The notes: generated by a model from the letters alone, not told the origin. A DNA stretch of 64,000 bases from JBGSYJ01 sp041748075 (GCA_041748075.1 JBGTDX010000127.1:1-64000); one strand, 5' to 3'; positions 15,462-25,038 are shown, numbered from the stretch's first letter. Numbers and translations: made by a program.

Positions 15462-17471
15462 ATGAGCGAGCAAAAGCCCCAGCCACCTGAAGATCTTTTC
15501 CGTCTCGTCATTGAAGAGACCGCCGACTTTGCAATCCTTCTTGTGGACCCCTCAGGCAGCCGAGTTTCGCTTTGGAACAAGGGAGCCGAGCGAACCTTCG
15601 GGTTCCCTGCCTCCGAGATGATTGGAAGCGATCCCGACGTGATCTTTACCCCGGAAGATCGTGCCGCCGGTGTACCGGCCCGAGAGCTCGCGCTCGCGCT
15701 GAAGAACGGCCGGGCCATCGACCGGCGATGGCACGTGCGCAAGGACGGAACCCTGTTTTTCGCTGAAAGCGTGATGACGTCGCTGATGCGCGACGGCGAG
15801 CTCGCAGGCTTCGCGAAGGTTTGCAGCGACGCGACCGAACGGTATCTCTCGGAGCAGCGTCTGGGCATGGACATCGAGCTTCACGAGATCCTTTCGGGCG
15901 ACGACTCTGTCGCAGCAACCTTAACCGCCGTGCTGGAAAAGATGTGCGGCAGGTTCGGGTGGAGCGCCGGATCCTTGTGGGAAGCCGATACGTCCGAAGG
16001 CATGCTTCGATGCTCATCCGTCTGGCACAAAGATGCGACTGCACGCGCTTTCATGGAGGCTCACTGCGACGCCATGATCCTCAATCGAGGCGAAGGCGTG
16101 CCCGGGGAGGTTTGGGAGGCCGCCGCACCGATCTGGTTGCGAGACCTGCCATCCGATCATCGTTACGCCAGAGTGGCCGAGGAGTTCGGTATGTCATTCG
16201 GACTCGCATTCCCGCTGCTATTTTCAGGCGAGGTCCTCGGCGTGGTGGAATTCTTCAGCCAGTCCAACAAGCCGCCGCGCGAGGAAGCCTTCAAGCTGAT
16301 GACGGTTCTCAGTGCGCAATTGGGGACATACCTCGAGCGAACCCACACAGCCGCCCAGCTTTCCGAGACCCGGCAGCGCTACCGGGTCATCGCTGAGACG
16401 GCTCAGGATGCGATCTTCACGATTGACGAGACCAGCACAATTCTCTTCGCGAATACAGCAGCGGAGCGCCTGTTCGGTTATGGGGAAGGCGAGCTTCGAG
16501 GACGGCATCTGCGTGCCATCATGCCGGAGCGATTCAGAGCCGCGCACGACCACGGTCTGAGCCGTTATGCAGCGACGGGCCGGCGCAACATCCCGTGGAC
16601 AGGAGTGGAGCTTCCCGGCCTGCATCGCGACGGCAGCGAAATTCCACTGGAGATCTCGTTCGGAGAATCCGGCGACGAAGGGCGAAGGATTTTCACCGGC
16701 TTCGCCCGCGACATTCGCGAGCGGAAACGGATCGAGGCCGACAGGGAACGTCTTCTCGCGGATTCCGAGGCGGCAAATCGCTCGAAAGATATCTTCCTTG
16801 CGATGGTCTCTCACGAGCTGCGGACTCCGGTTACCTCGATTCTGGGGTGGCTCGAGATCATGGAAGAAGACAAGTGTGATGAGAAGACGTTTGCGATGGC
16901 CCTCGCCATGATCCGAAACAGTGCCGGGATGCAGGCGCAGCTGGTTGAAGACATTCTCGACGTCTCGCGTGTCGTACTGGGAAAGCTGCGGCTGGACAGG
17001 AGCGAGATCGAGCTCGGGCCAATCGTCCATGCGGCCACGCAATCCCTGATGCCCTCGGCCCAGGCAAAGCAGATCGCGGTGGCCGAATTCCTCGCACCCG
17101 GCATCCGGGTCTCGGGCGACGCGAGCCGGCTCCAGCAGGTCGTCTGGAATCTGTTGTCGAACGCAATCAAGTTCACCCCGGAGGGAGGAAGGGTCGCGGT
17201 TCGTCTGGCTCTGCGTGGAGATGAGATCGAGCTGACGGTGTCAGACACCGGTCCTGGCATCTCGGGGGAGTTGCTGGAGCAGCTTTTCGATCCGTTTCGG
17301 CAGGCGGAAGGGAGTCCAGGCAAGGGCGGACTTGGGCTTGGACTGGCCATCGTGAAACAGATCGTCGAGCTTCACGGCGGAACGGTGAGCGTCGAGAGCG
17401 ATGGCACCGGCACGGGCGCCATTTTCACCGTTCTCCTCCCGGTATCCGGAACGATGCGGAAAGATCGCTGA
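15462..17471 (+). CDS. PAS-GAF-PAS sensor histidine kinase
   Basis: A 669-aa soluble kinase. PAS1 covers about residues 10-125 (LFRLVIEETADFAILLVDP), GAF about 140-290 (VAATLTAVLEKMCGRFGW), and PAS2 about 305-425 (YRVIAETAQDAIFTIDE, LPGLHRDGSEIPLEIS). HisKA has phospho-acceptor His451 in AMVSHELRTP. HATPase_c has NLLSNAIKF, VSDTGPGIS and GLGLGLAIVKQIVELHGG. There are no membrane segments, so it senses cytosolic or diffusible signals. The start is ATG 15462 (MSEQKPQ), where PAS homology begins, rather than the upstream 15336. The receiver-only gene at 17557 follows 85 nt later and is the likely partner. Confidence 0.92.
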   Translation: MSEQKPQPPEDLFRLVIEETADFAILLVDPSGSRVSLWNKGAERTFGFPASEMIGSDPDVIFTPEDRAAGVPARELALALKNGRAIDRRWHVRKDGTLFFAESVMTSLMRDGELAGFAKVCSDATERYLSEQRLGMDIELHEILSGDDSVAATLTAVLEKMCGRFGWSAGSLWEADTSEGMLRCSSVWHKDATARAFMEAHCDAMILNRGEGVPGEVWEAAAPIWLRDLPSDHRYARVAEEFGMSFGLAFPLLFSGEVLGVVEFFSQSNKPPREEAFKLMTVLSAQLGTYLERTHTAAQLSETRQRYRVIAETAQDAIFTIDETSTILFANTAAERLFGYGEGELRGRHLRAIMPERFRAAHDHGLSRYAATGRRNIPWTGVELPGLHRDGSEIPLEISFGESGDEGRRIFTGFARDIRERKRIEADRERLLADSEAANRSKDIFLAMVSHELRTPVTSILGWLEIMEEDKCDEKTFAMALAMIRNSAGMQAQLVEDILDVSRVVLGKLRLDRSEIELGPIVHAATQSLMPSAQAKQIAVAEFLAPGIRVSGDASRLQQVVWNLLSNAIKFTPEGGRVAVRLALRGDEIELTVSDTGPGISGELLEQLFDPFRQAEGSPGKGGLGLGLAIVKQIVELHGGTVSVESDGTGTGAIFTVLLPVSGTMRKDR

Positions 17472-17556
17472 AACAGAAAGAGTGAGGAATCGCTCAGCCT
17501 GTCGCGGTCGCTTCGCGCGTCGACAACATGGAGAGCAACTTGCAGCGAGAGTGTCT

Positions 17557-17928
17557 ATGAAGCCGCCTTCTGCAGGACGCGCTCTGATCGTGGACGATGA
17601 TGACTCGATCCGGCGCATGGTCTGCAAACTACTCGTACGAGATGGATTCGATGTCGACGAAGCCCGCGATGGCGTCGAGGCAATCGAGAAACTCGATGAA
17701 GAAGATTTCGAAGTGGTCGTTCTCGATCTGATGATGCCTCGCATCGACGGATTCGGTGTCGTCGATCATCTGCGCGCGAGCAAACCTGCGATGCTCGATC
17801 GCATCGTCGTGATGACGGCGTTCGATGACTCGGCTCGCAAGCGGTTGAATGCAGCGTGCAGAGTTCTCGCGAAGCCATTCGATATCGGTGAACTGATGCG
17901 GACCGTCCGTAAGTGCGCTGCTGCATGA
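17557..17928 (+). CDS. Receiver-only response regulator (1 of 3)
   Basis: A 123-aa single CheY-like domain: ALIVDDDDSIRRM, phospho-acceptor Asp57 in VVLDLMMPRIDGF, VMTAFDD, and LAKPFDIGELMRTVRKC with the conserved Lys. There is no output domain, so it acts by protein contact or in a phosphorelay. It lies just downstream of the PAS/GAF kinase. It is closely related to the receivers at 19926 and 20437. Confidence 0.9.
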   Translation: MKPPSAGRALIVDDDDSIRRMVCKLLVRDGFDVDEARDGVEAIEKLDEEDFEVVVLDLMMPRIDGFGVVDHLRASKPAMLDRIVVMTAFDDSARKRLNAACRVLAKPFDIGELMRTVRKCAAA

Positions 17929-18039
17929 CCTCCAGCCGGGCGAACCCACGGGCTCAACAGTTTCCAACAACAAGTGCGTCAGGCAAGCTCCTTGCTCTCC
18001 ATTCTATGTATGACTAAATCAGAGAAAGGGGACACACGA

Positions 18040-18588
18040 ATGGCAGAACGAACAGGTACAAAAGGGAGCGGAAGCTCTGGAAATATCGGTTCCACGCAGA
18101 AGAGCAACCAATCCGACACGAACGTCAAATCAGGGAGTGGCAACTCGACCGGGAAGTCGGATTCGATGAACACTTCAGGCAACAGCAGAACTGAGAATCT
18201 CTCCTCTCCGGGTATCAGTCACTCTTCGGAGTTGTCGGGCAGCAGGTCTTCGTCCGAGGGCAGCAAGCAGAATCTGGAGGGAGTCCTCGGTCTTCTTCAG
18301 AAACTCGGAATGGAAGAGGATCACTTGCGCCAGTACGTGAGCGACACAGTGACGAACAAGATTCAGAAAATCGACTTCCGTGACGTGATGGAACGCGCAA
18401 AGGAATATGCTTCGATGTCGGGAGACAAACTGAAGGATCTGAGCGCGAAAAATCCGAAGATGTTCTACAGCGGACTCGCCGCTTTCATTTTGGGAGCTGG
18501 AATGATGGCCAGCGCAGCGCGGCGGTCGGATCACTCGATCCCGGACGAGATGCCGACGGTGGGGGATGATCCCCGGCCTATCATCTGA
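18040..18588 (+). CDS. Ser/Gly/Asn-rich protein with C-terminal membrane helix, 182 aa
   Basis: The start at ATG 18040 (MAERTG) is preceded by AAAGGGG; an in-frame ATG lies at 18010. Residues 1-75 are low complexity (S, G, N, T, K), probably disordered. Residues 80-140 are an amphipathic helical region (GVLGLLQKLGMEEDHLRQYV), and one hydrophobic helix near 150-168 (FYSGLAAFILGAGMMASAA) is followed by Arg residues. The plan resembles small stress-type membrane proteins (ElaB/YqjD-like), but I see no specific family. A strong hairpin follows the stop. Confidence 0.65.
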   Translation: MAERTGTKGSGSSGNIGSTQKSNQSDTNVKSGSGNSTGKSDSMNTSGNSRTENLSSPGISHSSELSGSRSSSEGSKQNLEGVLGLLQKLGMEEDHLRQYVSDTVTNKIQKIDFRDVMERAKEYASMSGDKLKDLSAKNPKMFYSGLAAFILGAGMMASAARRSDHSIPDEMPTVGDDPRPII

Positions 18589-18609
18589 CCACGGCGACAC
18601 TGCTTCACG

Positions 18610-18638
18610 GGCCCGCCAGCCGGCGGGCCTGTTCATTC
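18610..18638 (+). terminator. Rho-independent-like terminator
   Basis: A perfect 8-bp stem GGCCCGCC (18610-18617) / GGCGGGCC (18622-18629) with loop AGCC is followed by TGTTCATT. It ends the transcript of the Ser-rich protein gene, 22 nt after its stop. Confidence 0.65.
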
Positions 18639-18670
18639 AGATCGCAACGCTTGCCGAATGGAGTTCAGTG

Positions 18671-19222
18671 ATGAAGCGACCCTCGACGTCGTTGTTTGCG
18701 GTGCTCATTGCGGCAGTGAGTTTCAGCGGTTGCGCCACCATGGTGGATCCGGCTTCCGGCGCACTGACAGACGCGGAAATCGCACAGATCGTGCTGACCG
18801 CGAATCAGGGCGTGGTTGAGGATGGTCAGATCGCCGCCGCGCGCGCTGCCTCGGACGCAGTGAAAGGCTTCGCTGGCATGATCGTGCAGGATCACACCGC
18901 GGCGAACCTGAGAATCGCGGAGCTGGTTTCACGGGCGGGCATCACGCCCGTCGAGAGTGCACTGAGCCGCCAGCTCGCCGCCAACGCCGGCCGGACCGCC
19001 GAAACGATCGGCACCTGGCGGGGCACGGAGTTCGATCGCATTTTCATGGAAACCCAGGTCCAGTTGCATCGATGGTTTCTGAGCACAATCGACGCGAACC
19101 TCATCCCTTCCGTGCGTCATCCGGAGTTGCGGGATCTTCTCGAGGCGCAGAGGGGCTCGATAGCCGTACACCTCGCGCGGGCCCAGCAAGTCCGGTCGGG
19201 TATGGTTGCCGAAGGGCAATGA
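18671..19222 (+). CDS. DUF4142-like putative lipoprotein, 183 aa
   Basis: The start is ATG 18671. A signal peptide ends in a lipobox (SFSGC, Cys20). The mature part is a helical bundle with the DUF4142 pattern: LTDAEIAQIVLTANQGVVEDGQ, the helix AVKGFAGMIVQDHTAANLRI, and a C-terminal helix beginning HPELRDLLEAQRGSIAVHL. DUF4142 proteins are ferritin-like four-helix bundles of poorly known function, often envelope-located and stress-linked. Confidence 0.75.
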   Translation: MKRPSTSLFAVLIAAVSFSGCATMVDPASGALTDAEIAQIVLTANQGVVEDGQIAAARAASDAVKGFAGMIVQDHTAANLRIAELVSRAGITPVESALSRQLAANAGRTAETIGTWRGTEFDRIFMETQVQLHRWFLSTIDANLIPSVRHPELRDLLEAQRGSIAVHLARAQQVRSGMVAEGQ

Positions 19223-19286
19223 GCGACGAAAGGGCGAGCTCCTCAGGTCGGAATTTTAGCTGGTCGGACACTTCTTCTCATCTTCG

Positions 19287-19733
19287 ATGGAAAAGGACTC
19301 CGGAGAGAGCCCCGCGGAGCTGTCACCCGGGGATCGGCTTCGAGCTGCCCGCGTTGGCCAGCGGATGCCCCTTCGCGAGGTCGCCTCGCGTGCAGGAATC
19401 AGTCAGGCTACCCTCTCGCGAATCGAGCGGGGCAAGCAGACCCTGGACGTCGATATGCTCGTCCGGATCGCGGCGATTCTCGGCAGGGAGCCACGGGAGC
19501 TTTTCGGTTCGGGCCACTCGACACCGGCGCACATCGTCGCATCTCTGAGCGCGGAAGAGCGAATCGAATTCTGGCGGTTGATGGCAAGGTCAGCCGAGAT
19601 GCGAGCCGATGGTGAAAAGAACAAGAAGCACTCCGGCGATCTGGTGATGCAGGTCGAAGAGCTACTGGCGCAGCTCGAATACCTTCGACGTGAAGTCGAG
19701 GCAGTGCAGGCAAGGCTTCGCCGCCGCGCATAG
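19287..19733 (+). CDS. XRE-family transcriptional regulator with coiled-coil tail
   Basis: A 148-aa protein. The helix-turn-helix domain covers residues 16-72 (GDRLRAARVGQRMPLREVA, then AGISQATLSRIERGKQTLDV). The C-terminal 60 residues form a charged helix with a likely coiled coil (MQVEELLAQLEYLRREVEAV) for dimerisation. There is no ligand domain. Its target is unknown; it sits among signalling genes. Confidence 0.85.
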   Translation: MEKDSGESPAELSPGDRLRAARVGQRMPLREVASRAGISQATLSRIERGKQTLDVDMLVRIAAILGREPRELFGSGHSTPAHIVASLSAEERIEFWRLMARSAEMRADGEKNKKHSGDLVMQVEELLAQLEYLRREVEAVQARLRRRA

Positions 19734-19925
19734 CTCCGGATCCCCTTCGCGAGGGAAGCGGGGCCGTCGAGTCCTGAAACTTCGAAGTGCCGGGTGGGCG
19801 GACTGCGATGAGACGATGGGTTCACGGGCTGCCTGACCAGGCTGGTCGATCCTTCCTGGCAATCTGTGCTTTCATCAAACCGCGGACTGCGCGGTAGAAT
19901 CCATCTGCAGGGTCCGCTTCGATTG

Positions 19926-20309
19926 ATGACTGACACGAGAGTTCTAGTAGTGGATGACGACGAACCGATTCGCCGCCTCATCGGGACTGTCCTGCGCCGT
20001 TCGGGATACGAGATCGATGAAGCAAGGCACGGAGGGGAAGCGGTCAGTCTGATGCAGGAGAACGAGTACAACGTCGTTCTGATGGACCTGATGATGCCGG
20101 TGCTTAGTGGATTCGAAGTCCTCGACTGGCTGGGTGAGCACGATCAGAAGCGTCTCAAGTGTGTTGTCGTCATGAGCGCCGCTGCCGATCGCGACCTGGC
20201 CCGCCTCGATCCCGAAACAGTGTTCAGTGTGCTGCGCAAGCCATTTGACCTCGATACGGTCGTCCGTACGGTCCGGATGTGCGCGGGCCTCGAATCTCAC
20301 CGGGACTGA
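19926..20309 (+). CDS. Receiver-only response regulator (2 of 3)
   Basis: A 127-aa CheY-like domain starting at ATG 19926 (MTDTRVLVVDDDEP), with phospho-acceptor Asp54 in VLMDLMMPVLSGFEVL, VMSAAADRDLARL and LRKPFDLDTVVRTVRMC. It is very similar to the next gene, so the two arose by tandem duplication. No output domain. Confidence 0.9.
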   Translation: MTDTRVLVVDDDEPIRRLIGTVLRRSGYEIDEARHGGEAVSLMQENEYNVVLMDLMMPVLSGFEVLDWLGEHDQKRLKCVVVMSAAADRDLARLDPETVFSVLRKPFDLDTVVRTVRMCAGLESHRD

Positions 20310-20436
20310 CAGCCCATCTGTCGCAGCTTGGCCGCGGGCGCTTCTTCAAATTCTGTCAATAACCTACAGCAAATTCGGAAGGCAGGATTCTTGCTGGACC
20401 GTCCCACCGGGCCTTGGCCCGCCTGAACCAACCTTC

Positions 20437-20838
20437 ATGCCCACTGGAACCATACTCGTCGTCGACGACGACCACTCGATCCGGCGTTTGATCCGGACGC
20501 TGCTCAGCCGCGCCGGCTTCGAAACAGAAGAGGCACAGAACGGGGATGAAGCGCTACGGATGCTGCAGGAGCAGCCTTACCGGATCATTCTGCTCGATCT
20601 GATGATGCCGGTGGTGAACGGCTTCGAGGTGCTCGAGTGGATCGAGGAGCATGCGCCCGAAACTCTGCAATGCGTCATCGTGACCACCGCAGCAGCCGAC
20701 CGCGACATCAGCCGGCTGCGGCGTGACGCCGTATTCTCCGTTCTTCGGAAGCCATTCGATCTCGCGGAACTGGTCGAGACGGTCAGCCGTTGCGCTGCAA
20801 GGACGGAAGGAACGTCCGGCGATGCGGTGTCCCGCTAG
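20437..20838 (+). CDS. Receiver-only response regulator (3 of 3)
   Basis: A 133-aa CheY-like domain from ATG 20437 (MPTGTILVVDDDHSIRRLI), with Asp54 in LLDLMMPVVNGFEVLEW, TTAAADRDISRLRR, and the shared segment VFSVLRKPFDLAELVETVSRC. It shares the unusual AAADRD and FSVLRKPFD features with the gene at 19926. It has no output domain and no kinase immediately adjacent. Confidence 0.9.
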   Translation: MPTGTILVVDDDHSIRRLIRTLLSRAGFETEEAQNGDEALRMLQEQPYRIILLDLMMPVVNGFEVLEWIEEHAPETLQCVIVTTAAADRDISRLRRDAVFSVLRKPFDLAELVETVSRCAARTEGTSGDAVSR

Positions 20839-20879
20839 CTCGGTCGTCGAGCCCGTGCCCGGCCTCGGGTACCTCGAGC

Positions 20880-21293
20880 TCAATCGCTCAGCGGTATGAA
20901 GTCGGGATCGTCCTGATGCTTCCGCTCCCATGAAAGGAAGTCGTAGTAGCCGCATCGGTTCTTCTCAGGATACTCGCGGCAGACCGACGGCCGCCCCAGG
21001 TAAATCGTACAGCGACGCGTCTCCGAATCGAGGAACTGGCAGATGGTTCCGTAGATGGTGTCCTTCTTGTGCCGCAGCACGCGCTCTCCGGCGCGCACTT
21101 TGGTGTAACGCCGCTCGGCCTTCTCGGGAGTGATTCCGAAGAACCGCGCCAGTCTCACCAGGTCATACCGGCTCACGCCGATCCGTTTGTAGCTGCAACA
21201 GTAGGCCGGACACTTCAGGCAGTCGTACCTGAGTTTCGGAGTTCGGGGAACAACTGGTGGGGTTGGAGTTGCCTTGTCGCGTGAAGAATCCAT
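20880..21293 (-). CDS. YkgJ-family cysteine-cluster protein
   Basis: A 137-aa protein with the zinc/iron-chelating Cys pattern of the YkgJ/CxxCxxCC family: CLKCPAYCC, then ICQFLD, CTIYLGRPSVCREYP and CGYY. The start at ATG 21293 is chosen for GGAG 6 nt upstream; the open frame extends to 21500. The cluster probably binds a metal or Fe-S centre; the substrate is unknown. It is divergent to the next gene across 283 nt in which I see nothing clear. Confidence 0.85.
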   Translation of the reverse strand: MDSSRDKATPTPPVVPRTPKLRYDCLKCPAYCCSYKRIGVSRYDLVRLARFFGITPEKAERRYTKVRAGERVLRHKKDTIYGTICQFLDSETRRCTIYLGRPSVCREYPEKNRCGYYDFLSWERKHQDDPDFIPLSD

Positions 21294-21576
21294 CGTGTCT
21301 CCGGATGTCGGTCGGGTATGAGGCTCTTGCGATCTTCTCATGAAAGTTGCGTTGGGAAGGAATCGAGTGCCGTGCCCGGACACGAGGACGGCAGAGATGA
21401 GCTCCCGCAGTCCGGGGTCCAGTGATGTTTCGCCTGAAGTTGTGACAATGATGGCGACTGTGACTTTGTGACGAACCCGATACGAACTTCTGCGTATCAA
21501 CAGTCATGAATTCACGACTTCGTCACCTTCCGGTCGTTTCGTTCACGAGTACCATCAGTTTCGGTGACCCACTCTC

Positions 21577-22116
21577 GTGACCCACGCTGAACGGAAGATG
21601 TCGATTTCAGTTCCCGGCAACGCGGCTATCCCGTGGCTCGTTGGCGGCGGAGTGCACGGCTCGGCCGGTCCCCTCCAGCAGATCGACGGACTGCCCTGCA
21701 CGGACCTGGTCGGTTTGCGTGGTACGACCGTATCGCGGTATCGCATGAAGGCGCGCCAGCCCAACTCATTCAGCTTCGCCATTCCCACCCCCGTCGCGTT
21801 CGATGATGGGCGGCCACGCGTCAGTCGCGTTTACCTTCTCTACAAGCTCGAGGATTCCGCCAGGCTTGCACGCGTGTCGGTCATGGACGGACCCAACGAG
21901 ATCCTTCATATGCAGTTCTCTCCGGACCAGCGCTACATCACGACCGAACCGCCGCACGAGTACTCGATGAACAACGGAAACATCTGGCAATCCTGGGACG
22001 TCCCCGGCCGGCCGGAAACTCTGTGGGGAATCGGAATCGGAATCATCATCGATCCGCTCGACGGCGACTCTGAGGTGACGTTCATGTCGGCTGGCGCCGA
22101 GTTCGTGCTCGGTTGA
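21577..22116 (+). CDS. Hypothetical beta-rich protein, 179 aa
   Basis: No family is recognised with confidence. There is no signal peptide or membrane helix. It begins with a Met/Ile/Pro-rich stretch (MSISVPGNAAIPWLVGGG) and continues with strand-like, Gly/Pro-rich segments (SFSFAIPTPVAFDDGRPRVSR, VYLLYKLEDSARLARVSVMDG, WGIGIGIIIDPLDGDSEVTF). This suggests a small beta-sandwich. An alternative start is ATG 21598 (MSISVPG). Confidence 0.6.
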   Translation: MTHAERKMSISVPGNAAIPWLVGGGVHGSAGPLQQIDGLPCTDLVGLRGTTVSRYRMKARQPNSFSFAIPTPVAFDDGRPRVSRVYLLYKLEDSARLARVSVMDGPNEILHMQFSPDQRYITTEPPHEYSMNNGNIWQSWDVPGRPETLWGIGIGIIIDPLDGDSEVTFMSAGAEFVLG

Positions 22117-22162
22117 AACTCACCGCGCTTGTTACGAATCGGTCAACCTGTCCTTCCTCGCA

Positions 22163-22190
22163 TCGACTGTACGAAGCGATTCGTATACAT
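22163..22190 (+). promoter_or_regulatory. Putative BlaI-type operator and promoter of the DUF5916 gene
   Basis: The 16-mer TACGAAGCGATTCGTA (22170-22185) has 6-bp inverted arms. A -35-like TCGACT ends 1 nt before it, and a -10-like TATACA starts at 22184. The identical layout occurs at 37976-38002 before blaI. A repressor bound here would cover the promoter spacer. The 16-mer differs from the blaI site by one base. The leader to the chosen start is about 157 nt. Confidence 0.6.
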
Positions 22191-22342
22191 TCCAATGGAA
22201 CGGTGGAATGGTGTCGCGCACGACACCGCGCCGGAGAGTAATTGAAGACATGTTCAAACCTTCCCGCCGATCCTACGTCAAACACTCAAAGCGGCATGAA
22301 CGAGCGTTCCTGCCGACTTTCTGTGATTCAGCGAGGTTGCAG

Positions 22343-25015
22343 ATGTGTCCTCTCTACTCAGTCGGGCGTTTGTGCGCTGTGCTTCTTCTTGCAGTGTCGG
22401 TGACCGGTGCTGCACTCTCACAGGAGCCCGCCGCAGCATCCGGCACCACGAGTCCCGAGTACAGAGCGGTGCGAGCCGCTACGCCACCGGTGATCGACGG
22501 ACGGCTGGACGATGATGCCTGGACGCATGCGTCGGAGATCACGGGCTTTACGCAGCGGGATCCGGACGAAGGAAAGCCTGCCACTCAGAAGACGGTCGTG
22601 AAAGTGGTCTATCACGACGATGCGATCTATTTCGGAGCCAGGATGTATGACACCGAGCCGGTGACCACGCGTTTGGGACGGCGGGACACGCAGCTCGAGT
22701 CGGACTGGTTCCGGGTCTATCTCGATCCCCATCTCGATCGGAGGACCGGATCATCGTTCTCGGTCAATCCGTCAAACGTGCAACTCGACACGGTCCTGTA
22801 CAACGACACATGGGCGGACCAGGCATGGGACGGAGTGTGGTCCTCGGCGACCTCGATCGATGAGGGAGGATGGAATGTCGAGATCCGGGTTCCGTACTCG
22901 CAGTTGCGGTTTCCTGATCGACCTCGCCATACGTGGGGTGTGAATTTCATCCGGACGATCTCGAGAAACAACGAGCAGGCGCGGCTGGTGCACGTTCCCA
23001 AGACCGAGACGGGCTTCGTTTCGCGCTTCGCCCTGCTCACCGGGATCGAGGGTATCCGGCCGAAGAAGTCGTTTGAAGTGCTCCCGTACATGGTTACCCG
23101 CGCCGATTTCCGCGGGACTGTATCGCCGGGTGATCCATACAATTCGAGCAGCGAGTATGCCGGGGACATCGGACTCGACCTGAAGTATGGCCTGACGACG
23201 AATCTGACTCTGACGGGAACGATCAATCCGGATTTCGGGCAGGTGGAAGTGGATCCCGCGGTCGTGAATCTCACGCAGTTCGAGCTTTTCTTTCCGGAGA
23301 AGCGGCCCTTCTTCGTCGAAGGGTCGAATCTGTTCGATTTCAGCCGCGGGGGATCCAATCACAACTTCGGGTTCAATTTCGCGACTCCTTCCTTCTTCTA
23401 CTCGCGGCGCATCGGCCGAAACCCTCAGGGCACGGGCGGCATCGTGCACGATTTCATCGACGTGCCGGATCAGAGCACGATCCTCGGTGCCCTCAAGCTG
23501 ACCGGAAAAACAGGGAACGGCTGGACGATTGCGGCGCTCGATGCGGTGACTGATCGGGAAAGTGCGAGTTTCCAGCTCGACGGCTCGGGATTTTCCCAGA
23601 CGGTCGAGCCGATGACGAATTACTTCGTGCTTCGATCCGCGAAAGACCTCAGCGATAAGGGGAAGCTGGGCTTCCTGATGACGGCTGTCAATCGGGATCT
23701 TCCCTCAGAGCTCGACATGCTTCGCGACAGCGCGTATACGGGCGGGGTCGACGGTCACTGGTTCTTCGGCGACCGGGATGTGATCGTGGAGTGGTTCGTC
23801 GGAGGGTCGTCGGTTCACGGGAGCCGCGACGCGATCGCGCTGACGCAGAGGTCACCCGCCCGTTACTACCAGCGTCCGGACGCTGGTCACGTGGAGCTCG
23901 ACCCCTCGCGGACGAGCCTCGAAGGATGGGCGAGCCGGGTGATGGTCGCCAAGCAGACCGGTAAGTGGAAGTACAACCTCCAGGGCCATGCCTATTCTCC
24001 CGGCTTCGAGACGAACGACGTCGGGTTCATGCAGCGAAGTGACATGCAGGGCGGGCATGGCGTTCTGCTCTACAACAACAACGAACCCTGGAAGAAAACC
24101 CGCTCGCGCAGTTTCTGGGTGGCTTCGTACCACAACGAGAATTTCGACGGCGATACGATCGGGGAAGGTTTCCTGGGCGACGGTTACACGCAGCTCTCGA
24201 ACTTCTGGAACCTCTTCTACTGGGGCGGCCTGAATACCCGCACCATCGACGACCGCGCGACAAGAGGCGGTCCGGTCATCGGACGGCCTTCGGGCCGTTG
24301 GGTCGGCGGCGGGTTCGGCTCCGACAGCCGGAAACGCTACTCGACTGAGGTCGTCGGGGAAACTTCCTCGAACGAGCGCGACGGCTTCGCACATTTTCTC
24401 CGTGTATCGCTGAACTACAAGCCGGCCAGCAATCTGAACGTCAGACTCAGTCCCACCTACCGGGATTCGCGCGGCTTTGCTCAATATGTCCGGACCGTGA
24501 ATGACCCGCTTGCGACGAACACGTTCGGAAGCAGGTACGTATTTGCGCAGATCGATCAGACTTCGTTCGAGTTGACGACCCGCGTCGACTGGACCTTCAC
24601 ATCGCGCCTCTCGTTCCAGCTCTACCTGCAGCCTTTCATCGCCTCGGGGGGCTATCAGCACTTCAGGGAACTGGCAAATCCACGTTCGCTCGACTACAGA
24701 GAATACGGAGTGGACGCAGGGACGATCCAGTTCGATGCGACGGGCAATCGTTACATCGTCGATCCCGATGGCGACGGACCTGCATCGAGCTTCTCGTTCT
24801 CGAACCCTGACTTCAACTTCCGAAGCATTCGAGCGAACGCGATCGTCCGATGGGAGTTCCGCCCCGGCTCGGCGCTCTTTGTCGTCTGGAACGAGAACCG
24901 TCAGGACTTCGTCCCCATGGGCGACTTCAGCCTGCGCCGCGATCTGTCCGGAGCGTTCGACGCTCCGTCCGATGACGTCTTCCTGGTGAAGATGAGTTAC
25001 TGGCTGGGATTGTAG
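22343..25015 (+). CDS. DUF5916 / CBM9-like outer-membrane protein
   Basis: An 890-aa secreted protein. The start at ATG 22343 has GAGG 7 nt upstream and opens a signal peptide (residues 1-26, ending GAALS-QEP). The frame is open back to 22208. Residues about 45-220 form a CBM9-like beta-sandwich (PPVIDGRLDDDAW, VKVVYHDDAIYFGARMYD). The rest is the DUF5916 region (LTLTGTINPDFGQVEVDPA, LFFPEKRPFFVEGSNLF, FFYSRRIGR), rich in alternating aromatic strands and ending YWLGL, as expected for an outer-membrane barrel. This family is common in Acidobacteriota and Gemmatimonadota and its function is unknown. Control by the BlaI-like palindrome upstream is inferred. Confidence 0.88.
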   Translation: MCPLYSVGRLCAVLLLAVSVTGAALSQEPAAASGTTSPEYRAVRAATPPVIDGRLDDDAWTHASEITGFTQRDPDEGKPATQKTVVKVVYHDDAIYFGARMYDTEPVTTRLGRRDTQLESDWFRVYLDPHLDRRTGSSFSVNPSNVQLDTVLYNDTWADQAWDGVWSSATSIDEGGWNVEIRVPYSQLRFPDRPRHTWGVNFIRTISRNNEQARLVHVPKTETGFVSRFALLTGIEGIRPKKSFEVLPYMVTRADFRGTVSPGDPYNSSSEYAGDIGLDLKYGLTTNLTLTGTINPDFGQVEVDPAVVNLTQFELFFPEKRPFFVEGSNLFDFSRGGSNHNFGFNFATPSFFYSRRIGRNPQGTGGIVHDFIDVPDQSTILGALKLTGKTGNGWTIAALDAVTDRESASFQLDGSGFSQTVEPMTNYFVLRSAKDLSDKGKLGFLMTAVNRDLPSELDMLRDSAYTGGVDGHWFFGDRDVIVEWFVGGSSVHGSRDAIALTQRSPARYYQRPDAGHVELDPSRTSLEGWASRVMVAKQTGKWKYNLQGHAYSPGFETNDVGFMQRSDMQGGHGVLLYNNNEPWKKTRSRSFWVASYHNENFDGDTIGEGFLGDGYTQLSNFWNLFYWGGLNTRTIDDRATRGGPVIGRPSGRWVGGGFGSDSRKRYSTEVVGETSSNERDGFAHFLRVSLNYKPASNLNVRLSPTYRDSRGFAQYVRTVNDPLATNTFGSRYVFAQIDQTSFELTTRVDWTFTSRLSFQLYLQPFIASGGYQHFRELANPRSLDYREYGVDAGTIQFDATGNRYIVDPDGDGPASSFSFSNPDFNFRSIRANAIVRWEFRPGSALFVVWNENRQDFVPMGDFSLRRDLSGAFDAPSDDVFLVKMSYWLGL

Positions 25016-25038
25016 AGGGCTGAGCGATCTGCGGAACG

